Source of the DNA: an uncultured Candidatus Peregrinibacteria bacterium
GTDB taxonomy: Bacteria; Patescibacteriota; Gracilibacteria; Peribacterales; Peribacteraceae
Direction: 5' to 3'
Assembly (NCBI GenBank): GCA_903822115.1
Contig: CAIJNU010000104.1
Coordinates: forward strand, 1-13,606
Length of the DNA stretch: 13,606 nucleotides
Positions 1 through 5,820 of the stretch are shown one piece after another. Every line of letters starts with the position of its first letter. Position 1 is the stretch's first letter. Made by a program: the position numbers and the translations under genes. The notes under the pieces are model-generated. The model was given only the letters and a program-made list of their open reading frames with translations. It did not search any database and was not told the origin of the DNA.

Positions 1-14
1 AAGCTCGACTTCAA

Positions 15-290
15 TCATCGAACTGCATCCTTCAGTGTCTTTCCGGCCTTGAAGGACGGGACCTTCATCGCGGGGATGGAGATCTTCTGCGTCGGGTTGC
101 GCGGATTGACGCCCATGCGCGCAGCGCGGTGGCTGAGCTTGAACGTTCCAAAACCCGTGACAGTGACCGGCTGTCCCTTCTTCAAATTCTTGATCACGAT
201 ATTAATGATTGCCTGAAGCGCATCCGAGGCGGCGCGCTTCGTGATGCCCGCAGCGTCCGCGATGGCGGCGATGAGATCCTGCTTGGACAT
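15..290 (-). CDS. hup: HU-family histone-like DNA-binding protein
   Basis: A 91-residue protein of exactly the usual HU length. HU dimers bind and bend DNA without strong sequence preference, compact the nucleoid and constrain supercoils. The N-terminal helices are typical (starts MSKQDLIAAIADAAG). The HU/IHF signature lies at about residues 46-65 (GFGTF, then R and N-P-R-N-P), and the DNA-contacting arm has the conserved RNP at about 63-65. The end, AGKTLKDAV, is a standard HU C-terminus, so the gene is complete; the stop is TGA. The ATG at 288-290 is preceded by the pyrimidine-rich run CCTTACTCTT with no Shine-Dalgarno site. It is divergent from topA, and both products act on DNA topology. 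HU rather than IHF is inferred from the overall pattern and is not decisive. Confidence 0.95.
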   Translation of the reverse strand: MSKQDLIAAIADAAGITKRAASDALQAIINIVIKNLKKGQPVTVTGFGTFKLSHRAARMGVNPRNPTQKISIPAMKVPSFKAGKTLKDAVR

Positions 291-311
291 AAGAGTAAGG
301 GGGGAAAGGAA

Positions 312-330
312 GTAGACGGCCGAAGTCTAC
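312..330. repeat. Inverted repeat in the HU leader
   Basis: GTAGAC (312-317) and GTCTAC (325-330) are perfect reverse complements separated by seven bases. On the minus strand the repeat overlaps the proposed HU -10 region and the start of its leader, so it could be a protein-binding site or a leader hairpin. No T-tract follows in either direction, so it is not an intrinsic terminator. Confidence 0.45.
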
Positions 331-351
331 GCCAGCTTTCCGCTTGTGCAA
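324..351 (-). promoter_or_regulatory. Possible HU promoter
   Basis: On the minus strand, TTGCAC (346-351) is followed after 16 bases by TAGACT (324-329), which would leave a leader of roughly 25-30 bases before the HU ATG. Both hexamers are only partial matches to consensus. The overlap with two inverted repeats is the main reason to note it. Confidence 0.25.
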
Positions 352-362
352 GCGGTGAAAGC
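335..362. repeat. Long imperfect palindrome upstream of HU
   Basis: The arms GCTTT-CCGCTTG (335-346) and CAAGCGG-TG-AAAGC (349-362) pair over 12 base pairs, with a two-base centre and a two-base bulge. The core CCGCTTG/CAAGCGG is perfect. It overlaps the proposed -35 element of the HU promoter (346-351), the position expected of an operator. It lacks a T-run, so I do not call it a terminator. Confidence 0.5.
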
Positions 363-658
363 AATGTTTTCGGCTTCCAGAAGAGGCGTATTCGAGAAAT
401 GGCTTACTGAAGCCAAAATATATGATCACAAACGCTGATCGCCGCTAGCTTTGGCGACAATTTCATCTTCTATCCCGGATAGTAAATTATCTTTGTCAAT
501 ACTTAGTGATGCCATGAATGACATGAAGGAGAAGGTGTCTGAGAGGGGCGTGATCGGAGATGGGATGTTGTGATGAGTCCGCGCATAACAGAACACTGCG
601 AAGGAAAATATTTCCTCAAAATACTTCGTATGCACGTGAGTGCGAGACGCGTTTCCTT

Positions 659-688
659 TTGACAGGGGCTCTCGCTCCCCACTAGGCT
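659..688 (+). promoter_or_regulatory. Possible topA promoter
   Basis: A perfect -35 hexamer TTGACA (659-664) is followed after 18 bases by TAGGCT (683-688), a weak -10 that keeps the leading TA and final T. Transcription would begin near 695, giving a leader of about 10 bases before the ATG at 705. The spacer contains GGGG and CCCC blocks that could pair. Confidence 0.4.
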
Positions 689-704
689 TCGCCTTCGAAA
701 CCTC

Positions 705-3068
705 ATGCCACAGCATCTCGTCATCGTCGAAAGCCCCGCGAAGGCGCGGACCATAAAACGCTTCCTCGGAAAAGACTACATCGTGGAAGCGAGTATGGGG
801 CATGTGCGCGATCTTCCGTCGAGCACGCTCGCCGTGGATACCGAGCATGATTTCGAACCCGAGTACGAGGTTCCCAAGGAGAAGCAGGCCGTGGTGAAGA
901 AGCTCAAGGAAGCCCTCAAGGAAGCCAAAGATCTGTGGATCGCGACTGATGAGGACCGCGAAGGAGAGGCAATCGGCTGGCACCTTACGCAGGTACTGAA
1001 GATGAAAGATCCCAAGCGCGTGAAGCGCATCGTCTTCCATGAGATCACGGAGAGTGCGATTCAAGAGGCCGTCGCTCACCCGCGCACGCTCGACATGAAA
1101 CTCGTCGACGCCCAACAGGCGCGCCGCGTTCTCGACCGTCTCGTCGGTTACACGCTCTCCCCCTTCCTCTGGAAGAAAGTTTACCGCGGCCTTTCCGCCG
1201 GACGCGTGCAATCGGTCGCTGTGAAGATCATCGTGGATCGCGAGCGCGAGATTCGCGCGTTCAAACCGGAGGAGTACTGGACGATGGAAGCGAACCTCGA
1301 GACGCAGAAGAAAGAACAGTTCACCGCTGAGCTCTCGAAGCGCGACGGAAAGAAGTTCGTGCCTTCGACGCAGACGGAGAGCGAGACCGTTCTCAGTGAA
1401 CTCGACGGCGCTTCCTTCTCGGTCGCGAACACGGATGAGAAAGAACTGAAGAAGACGCCGCCCCCCCCCTTCACGACATCTACTTTGCAGCAAGAGGCTG
1501 CGCGAAAACTCGGGTTCTCGGTGAAGCAAACCATGGTGGTCGCTCAGCAACTCTACGAAGGAATCCACCTCGGCAAGGGCACCGGCCACGTCGGTGTCAT
1601 CACCTACATGCGAACGGACTCCGTGAACTTGAGTCAGAAGGCGCTCGACGATTGCCGCGCGCAGATCGAGCACCAGTTCGGACGCGAGTACGTGCTCGCC
1701 GAACCGCGGAAGTACAAGACGAAGAGTAAGGGTGCACAGGAAGCTCACGAAGCCATCCGTCCCACGGAGATGAATCGCACGCCGGCCTCATTGAATGACG
1801 TGCTCGATCATCAGCAGATGAAGCTCTACACCCTGATTTGGAATCGCACGATCGCCACGCAGATGGCCTGCGCCGAACTCAAGCGCGTGGGCGCGGACAT
1901 CGCCGCCGGTCGCTACACCTTCCGCGCCACCGGCCAGACGATCCTCTTCGACGGATTTCTCCGCGTGTATCAGGAAGGGAAGGATGAGGGTGATGTGAAG
2001 AAAGAGGAAGATGTGGAGCCGGGCGAGAAGCTGCTGCCGCCCCTCGCGAAAGGCGATCCCCTTTCGCTCCTGGATCTGAAGAAGGAACAACACTTCACCA
2101 AACCACCCCCGCGCTACACCGAAGCGAGTCTCGTGAAGAAGCTTGAGGAGGAAGGGATCGGACGCCCGAGCACCTACGCGCCGACGATCTCCACAGTCCA
2201 GCAACGCGGTTACATTACGAAGGAGGGCAAGCAACTCGCTCCCGCGGACGTCGCGTTCGCCGTCACCGATCTCCTCGCCGAGCACTTCAAAGATATCGTC
2301 GATCTCGCCTTCACGGCGAAGATGGAACAGTCACTGGATAATATCGCGGAGGGGGAAGAGACGAGCGCGGAATTCCTCAAATCATTCTTCAAGCCTTTTG
2401 CCGCTCTCGTGAAGGAGAAGACGCAGGAAATCTCCAAGAAGGATGTCTTAAAGGAGCGCGAGATCGGCATCGATCCCGCCACGCACCTCCCCGTCATCGC
2501 TCGCCTCGGTCGGTTTGGACCCTACGTGCAGCTCGGACGTTTCGAGGAAGCGGCAACGGAGAAGGGAAAGAAGGGGAAAGACAAAAAGCCGAAGGAGAAG
2601 CTCAAGAGCGCCTCTATCCCCAAGCACATTTCGATCGAGGATGTAACGCTGTCGCAGGCACTGGGTCTCCTCTCGTTCCCGAAAGATCTCGGAACGTTTG
2701 AGGGGAAGCACGTCACGATCGCATTCGGCCGCTTCGGTCCGTACCTGCGTTGCGGAGAAGTGACTGTCAGCGTGAAAGATAAAGATCCGGTTCTGCTCAC
2801 GCTCGAGGAAGCGCGCACGATGCTCAAGGAATCCGCGGAGCAGAAGAAGCGTGCGGGGGAATCTCTGAGGACGCTCGGCCAGGATCCGACTTCCGGCGGG
2901 ACGATCCTCATCAAGGACGGACGCTACGGTCCGTACATCACGGACGGCAAGACGAATGCTTCGCTCGGGAAGAAGCGCACGCCGGATACCCTCACGCTCG
3001 AAGAGGCGATCGACATGCTGCTCAAAAAGCGCGAGCGGGGGCCGAGCAGGTGGAAGGGGCGGGCTTGA
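705..3068 (+). CDS. topA: DNA topoisomerase I (type IA), omega protein
   Basis: A 787-residue type IA topoisomerase, which relaxes negatively supercoiled DNA by cutting one strand through a 5'-phosphotyrosine. The Toprim domain opens the protein (IVESPAKA with Glu9; the DxDxE triad is Asp82, Asp84 and Glu86 in TDEDREGEA). The catalytic Tyr301 sits in GVITYMRTDS, and SAGRVQS lies near 164-170. The signatures EAHEAIRP and EEGIGRPSTYAPT are intact. In place of the E. coli C4 zinc fingers, the C-terminus has three GR(F/Y)GPY repeats at about 602, 675 and 739, the topoisomerase C-terminal repeat type seen in many bacteria. A Lys-rich linker lies at about 618-633. No Shine-Dalgarno site precedes the ATG. 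It is divergent from HU and followed by ppa after 72 bases. It is complete, with stop TGA. Confidence 0.97.
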   Translation: MPQHLVIVESPAKARTIKRFLGKDYIVEASMGHVRDLPSSTLAVDTEHDFEPEYEVPKEKQAVVKKLKEALKEAKDLWIATDEDREGEAIGWHLTQVLKMKDPKRVKRIVFHEITESAIQEAVAHPRTLDMKLVDAQQARRVLDRLVGYTLSPFLWKKVYRGLSAGRVQSVAVKIIVDREREIRAFKPEEYWTMEANLETQKKEQFTAELSKRDGKKFVPSTQTESETVLSELDGASFSVANTDEKELKKTPPPPFTTSTLQQEAARKLGFSVKQTMVVAQQLYEGIHLGKGTGHVGVITYMRTDSVNLSQKALDDCRAQIEHQFGREYVLAEPRKYKTKSKGAQEAHEAIRPTEMNRTPASLNDVLDHQQMKLYTLIWNRTIATQMACAELKRVGADIAAGRYTFRATGQTILFDGFLRVYQEGKDEGDVKKEEDVEPGEKLLPPLAKGDPLSLLDLKKEQHFTKPPPRYTEASLVKKLEEEGIGRPSTYAPTISTVQQRGYITKEGKQLAPADVAFAVTDLLAEHFKDIVDLAFTAKMEQSLDNIAEGEETSAEFLKSFFKPFAALVKEKTQEISKKDVLKEREIGIDPATHLPVIARLGRFGPYVQLGRFEEAATEKGKKGKDKKPKEKLKSASIPKHISIEDVTLSQALGLLSFPKDLGTFEGKHVTIAFGRFGPYLRCGEVTVSVKDKDPVLLTLEEARTMLKESAEQKKRAGESLRTLGQDPTSGGTILIKDGRYGPYITDGKTNASLGKKRTPDTLTLEEAIDMLLKKRERGPSRWKGRA
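1461..1469 (+). repeat. Nine-C homopolymer inside topA
   Basis: Nine consecutive C residues encode Pro253-Pro255 in the T-PPPP-F stretch just before the conserved FTTSTLQQEA motif. The frame is intact as given. A tract of this length is prone to slippage in replication and sequencing, so a one-base change would truncate TopA before its active-site tyrosine. Confidence 0.8.
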
Positions 3069-3086
3069 TCCTCATATGCCGTTCGC

Positions 3087-3115
3087 TTGATCCTGCCGCC
3101 CATTTCGCATAGGAT
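3087..3115 (+). promoter_or_regulatory. Possible ppa promoter
   Basis: TTGATC (3087-3092) is followed after 17 bases by TAGGAT (3110-3115), with four of six consensus positions in each. Initiation would be near 3122, about 19 bases before the preferred ppa ATG at 3141. The -35 lies in the second copy of a 10-base direct repeat, GCTTGATCCT (3063-3072 and 3085-3094). The first copy spans the topA stop codon. Confidence 0.35.
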
Positions 3116-3121
3116 GGCGGC
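3095..3121 (+). repeat. Hairpin between topA and ppa
   Basis: GCCGC (3095-3099) with CAT (3101-3103) pairs with ATG (3114-3116) and GCGGC (3117-3121), leaving one bulged C and a 10-base loop. It lies in the topA-ppa gap and is followed by TCTTCC rather than a T-run. At best it is a weak terminator or RNA-end-protecting stem for topA; it overlaps the proposed ppa promoter. Confidence 0.3.
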
Positions 3122-3140
3122 TCTTCCAATCCATCCATCT

Positions 3141-3695
3141 ATGACGCACGCATGGCATGACATCACCCCCGGCCACGACCTCCCGCAACAATTTGCGGCC
3201 GTCATCGAGATCCCCATGGGCTCGAAGGTGAAGTATGAGCTCGACAAGGTGACGGGCATGTTGAAAGTCGACCGCATGCTCTACTCGGCTGTCTACTATC
3301 CCGCGAACTACGGTTTCATTCCCCAGACCCTCGCTGAAGACGGCGACCCCCTCGACATCATGGTCCTCTGCCAGGAGCCAGTCGCTCCGCTCACGATCAT
3401 CAATGCGCGAGCCATCGGGCTCATGACGATGCTCGACAGCGGCAAGCGCGATCACAAGATCGTTGCGATCTGCCCCGACGATCCCATGTACGCAGTGTAT
3501 ACGGAAGTATCGGATCTCCCCCTGCCATGGCTGAACATGCTGAGACGGTTCTTCCAAGACTACAAAGCCCTCGAGGGAAAAACCGTGGAGGTCGATGACT
3601 TCCAGCCTGCGGAAACCGCCTTCCCCGTGATCGAGCAGGCGCTGCACGCCTACACCCTCCAGCGCCGCAAGGGATTCCACGGCAAGATCGAGTGA
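3141..3695 (+). CDS. ppa: Inorganic pyrophosphatase, soluble family I
   Basis: A 184-residue cytoplasmic enzyme that hydrolyses pyrophosphate to two phosphates, pulling nucleic-acid and protein synthesis forward; the length fits the family. The active site is intact: VIEIPMGSKVKYELDK (Lys/Glu of the phosphate pocket), then VDR, YPANYGF and the family signature DGDPLDIMV with three metal-binding Asp, followed by D-S-G-K-R-D-H-K matching the Asp97/Asp102/Lys104 set of E. coli, and F-x-x-Y-K near the end. The frame is open from a TTG at 3087 and has another ATG at 3114. I prefer the ATG at 3141, since MTHAWHDITPGHDLP aligns with the family N-terminus and upstream residues are not conserved. The start is preceded by CATCCATCT, with no Shine-Dalgarno site. 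Confidence 0.95.
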   Translation: MTHAWHDITPGHDLPQQFAAVIEIPMGSKVKYELDKVTGMLKVDRMLYSAVYYPANYGFIPQTLAEDGDPLDIMVLCQEPVAPLTIINARAIGLMTMLDSGKRDHKIVAICPDDPMYAVYTEVSDLPLPWLNMLRRFFQDYKALEGKTVEVDDFQPAETAFPVIEQALHAYTLQRRKGFHGKIE

Positions 3696-3777
3696 GAGCT
3701 AATCTGTTTCCCGGGACAATAGAACTCAGTAAGATGTCCTCGCTGGTCGCTCTTTCCCGTAGCAATTCGAAGACTCA

Positions 3778-3795
3778 AGGCGCGTAGCTCAGTTG
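3778..3795 (+). pseudogene. 5' fragment of tRNA-Trp (18 bases)
   Basis: These 18 bases are identical to the first 18 bases of the intact tRNA-Trp at 4049 (acceptor 5' strand, the TA joint and the D-arm up to the first loop G). Identity stops abruptly inside the D-loop and continues into unrelated G+C-rich sequence with a small hairpin CCGC-CGA-GCGG (3798-3808), then an A+T-rich patch with TATAAT (3825-3830). There is no matching 3' half before the next copy. It is a partial copy left by duplication or recombination, not a functional gene. Confidence 0.65.
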
Positions 3796-3872
3796 CCCCG
3801 CCGAGCGGCAGCGAGGCGAAAAATTATAATATGCTCGGTCCCCGATCTTTCCTTCCACAATCCCCTGATTAT

Positions 3873-4016
3873 AGACACGTAGCTCAGTTGCTAGAGCACA
3901 GGTCTCTCGGATGATCTCGAGCTGAGCGCAAGCGCAGTGCAGCGCGAAGCCGAGAGCATGCGATCCCCGGAGCGAACGAAGCGAGCGAAGGGGACAAAAC
4001 CTGGGTTGCAGTAACC
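3873..4016 (+). pseudogene. Decayed tRNA-Trp copy with an insertion in the anticodon loop
   Basis: The 5' half follows tRNA-Trp base for base in layout: acceptor strand AGACACG (3873-3879), D-arm GCTC-AGTTGCTA-GAGC (3882-3897) and anticodon-stem strand CAGGT (3899-3903). The complementary strand ACCTG reappears at 3999-4003, preceded by CAAA. Between C34 and C35 of the anticodon loop sit 88 extra bases. Removing them restores the tRNA-Trp loop CTCCAAA exactly. The rest is decayed: the D-loop GG is GC, the T-arm is replaced by GGTT-GCAGT-AACC, and there is no 3' acceptor strand or CCA. It is therefore probably a pseudogene. A tRNA-derived RNA with another role cannot be excluded. Confidence 0.6.
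3907..3994 (+). other. 88-base hairpin-rich insertion in the tRNA-Trp copy
   Basis: The insert forms two adjacent stem-loops. CTCTCGG (3904-3910) pairs perfectly with CCGAGAG (3950-3956), enclosing a G+C-rich inner region. TCCCC (3964-3968) pairs with GGGGA (3990-3994) around a purine-rich loop of near-repeats of GCGA. The first arm begins in the tRNA loop bases. It is far too short for a normal group I intron and encodes nothing. It could be a small non-coding mobile or structural element, or a degenerate intron. Confidence 0.45.
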
Positions 4017-4048
4017 TCACCTGATCCTTTCATCATCATTCATCTCTT

Positions 4049-4124
4049 AGGCGCGTAGCTCAGTTGGTAGAGCACAGGTCTCCAAAACCTGGGGTCGCAG
4101 GTTCGATCCCTGCCGCGCCTGCCA
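4049..4124 (+). tRNA. trnW: tRNA-Trp (anticodon CCA)
   Basis: A complete 76-base cloverleaf. The acceptor AGGCGCG pairs with CGCGCCT (4114-4120). The D-arm is GCTC/GAGC with loop AGTTGGTA. The anticodon stem CAGGT/ACCTG encloses the loop CTCCAAA, with CCA at 4082-4084. The T-arm GCAGG/CCTGC encloses TTCGATC. The discriminator is G, and the 3' CCA is encoded (4122-4124). CCA reads UGG, the single Trp codon under the standard code. All stems are fully paired, unlike the two broken copies just upstream. No clear promoter or terminator flanks it. Confidence 0.95.
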
Positions 4125-4176
4125 TGAATTCATAATTCCGAGGTTCTCAACTGCCTGTTTGATCAAGAAATAAAAT

Positions 4177-5778
4177 ATGTTAGCCTCAGCGTTAATGACG
4201 AAACGCTCCTTTATATTCATTCTCGCCGCCTTGCTCCTCATCGGTGGAGTTTTGCGCTTCACGGGTATCCAATGGGGTTTCCCTCTCCGTCTGCATTTCG
4301 ACGAGCATCTGATCACGAATAATACTGCAACGATGTTCAGGACAGGTTCGCTCGATCCCCTCAACTACGTGCATCCAAATCTCATCAGTGATTACCTCAG
4401 TGGAATCGCCTATGCAACTCTGAGTCGAATAGTATTTCGTCTTCCCGTTTCTCTGGCATTTCACGCTCATCTCAATTACTTCACGACAGTTTCCCGCGCC
4501 ACCACGGCAATACTCGGGACGCTCATGATCCTCGTGGCGTATGCCGTTGGAAGCCGATATCGACGTTCCATGGGACTCTATGCAGCGACGCTCTTTGCGG
4601 TATTTGGCCCATTCGTGCAACACGCGCATTTTGCAACGGCAGATATCCCCTTAACCCTCTACATTCTCTGCTCTCTCTACTTCACTATCCGTTACGCGGA
4701 GAAACCTTCACGTACCACCCTTTATCTTGCCAGTGCATTTGTCGCCATCGCTTTCAGTGAAAAATACCCCGGAATTCTCGCGGGCATTCCCCTCGCCTGC
4801 GTGATGCTTCTAGCAAATCGCAAGAATTGGAAGAGTGCGATCCGCACATTTTTGGAAGCAGCCATTGTATTCCTTGTCGTGCTCTTCCTTTTCTTCCCAT
4901 GGATATTCCTCAAACCGGGAACAATTTATTCCTCTCTCCTTAACGACAACAATCCTATTGCACGGCATAGGCACCTGCAAAGCATCCCCTCGTGGTGGAG
5001 CAATATTTGGTTCTACATTAAATTCGGTTGTGAATCATTGGGGTGGGCTACCTTGATTCTCAGTATTGTCGGATGCGTTTGGGGGACTGCAAAATACCGA
5101 TGGAGGTTCCTTCCTCTCTTCTTCGGGATTCCTTATTTGTTACTGATGTGTTTCTCTATCTTCCGCTTTGAGCGTTATGAACTTCCCATGTTCCTCACGC
5201 CTCTGCTGCTGGGCGCATACGGCTTAACCGTCCTGCAAGATTACGTCATGAAAGTAATGAAGCGCAGCCAAAAACATCGCATTCTGCTAAGAAATTTGTG
5301 GATCGCCTTTGTTGCATTCTCCATCGGAGGTTTCTTCATCAATGCGCTAGCCATCTCTCTCACGTTCACCCTTCCCCATACACTTGTCCTATCGGCGAAC
5401 TATGTATCACAGAACGGTATTACGGCCCATAACACCTTCTATGAAGGTTATACGCCATTCGATCATTACCCCACGAACCACTTCGGAAACATGGACAAAC
5501 TCAATCCTCGAATCCGGTATGTGATGGTTTCGTCCAATATGTATAACAGATTCCTCAAAGATCCCATGCTATTCCCGGAACAGAATGCATGGTACTCCGC
5601 GGTTTTCCAGCTCCCATTAGTTAAACAATTCCAGAGCCTCGGCAGTTCGACGCCTGGTGACGATGAAACGTCCGCCGGAATCGGACGTATCCTGAAAATT
5701 ATTTTCCATCCCAAGGAATCCTTTCAGGGGCCTACCATCAAAATCTTCGCCGTTCCAAAAGCGATGATTGGTGCATAG
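4177..5778 (+). CDS. GT39/PMT-like (ArnT-type) membrane glycosyltransferase
   Basis: A 533-residue polytopic membrane protein of the GT-C fold. Such enzymes move a sugar from a polyprenyl-phosphate donor to a lipid, glycan or protein on the outer face of the membrane. After the first helix (about 11-28) comes the hallmark acidic motif FDEH (41-44, probable catalytic Asp/Glu) and a YVHPNLISDYLS stretch (64-75) matching the HHPP-type loop of GT39. Further family-like segments are HFATADIPLTLYIL, SEKYPGILAGIPL and FRFERYELPMF. About nine to eleven helices are followed by a roughly 130-residue soluble C-terminal part. The acceptor and sugar cannot be read from sequence. Starts at 4177 or 4195 (MTKRSFIF) are both possible; TAAAAT lies directly before 4177 and may be a -10 box, favouring 4195. 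It is convergent with the next gene and visibly more A+T-rich than topA. Confidence 0.75.
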   Translation: MLASALMTKRSFIFILAALLLIGGVLRFTGIQWGFPLRLHFDEHLITNNTATMFRTGSLDPLNYVHPNLISDYLSGIAYATLSRIVFRLPVSLAFHAHLNYFTTVSRATTAILGTLMILVAYAVGSRYRRSMGLYAATLFAVFGPFVQHAHFATADIPLTLYILCSLYFTIRYAEKPSRTTLYLASAFVAIAFSEKYPGILAGIPLACVMLLANRKNWKSAIRTFLEAAIVFLVVLFLFFPWIFLKPGTIYSSLLNDNNPIARHRHLQSIPSWWSNIWFYIKFGCESLGWATLILSIVGCVWGTAKYRWRFLPLFFGIPYLLLMCFSIFRFERYELPMFLTPLLLGAYGLTVLQDYVMKVMKRSQKHRILLRNLWIAFVAFSIGGFFINALAISLTFTLPHTLVLSANYVSQNGITAHNTFYEGYTPFDHYPTNHFGNMDKLNPRIRYVMVSSNMYNRFLKDPMLFPEQNAWYSAVFQLPLVKQFQSLGSSTPGDDETSAGIGRILKIIFHPKESFQGPTIKIFAVPKAMIGA

Positions 5779-5820
5779 GTATTACCTTCGCAGGCTTCGC
5801 AAAACGATTGCAAAGACATT

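Larger units (their letters stand above)
291..704. other. Divergent HU-topA intergenic region (414 bases)
   Basis: There is no convincing gene here. A 32-codon minus-strand ORF (426-524) exists but has no similarity I recognise. The region holds several short inverted repeats: 312-330, 335-362 (both listed separately), 401-414 (GGCTT, loop ACTG, AAGCC) and 602-616 (AGGAAA, ATA, TTTCCT). Candidate promoters lie close to each gene: 324-351 for HU and 659-688 for topA. The middle, about 420-600, has no feature I can name. The length is notable next to the 2-77 base gaps elsewhere in the window and leaves room for a regulatory region or a small RNA. Confidence 0.6.

Noticed and set aside
426..524. 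32-codon minus-strand ORF upstream of HU (MSFMASLSID...)
   Set aside because: Composition is plausible, but it has no promoter, no initiation signal and no known relative, and it is only the tail of a chance frame. Conservation in relatives would be needed to revive it.
426..1748. 440-codon open frame on the minus strand across the 5' part of topA
   Set aside because: It is antisense to the Toprim and core domains of a clearly real topA, has low-complexity Arg/Leu-rich composition and resembles no family. It is a shadow of the G+C-rich codon pattern of topA.
3087..3140. Upstream TTG (3087) or ATG (3114) as the ppa start
   Set aside because: The extra residues do not match the pyrophosphatase N-terminus, and the proposed promoter would lie inside the coding region. 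ATG 3141 fits the family.
3907..3994. Group I or group II intron in the tRNA-Trp copy
   Set aside because: At 88 bases it is much shorter than any self-splicing intron core, no P7-like or domain V-like pairing is evident, and the 3' half of the tRNA is decayed.
3775..4364. Minus-strand frames across the tRNA region
   Set aside because: Their peptides are antisense translations of tRNA sequence, the familiar spurious type ending in ...LPTELRA, overlapping RNA genes and the start of the GT39-like gene.
5779..5820. Bidirectional terminator between the convergent glycosyltransferase genes
   Set aside because: Only a four-base-pair stem (GCAA/TTGC) without a proper T-run is present, so no intrinsic terminator can be supported.
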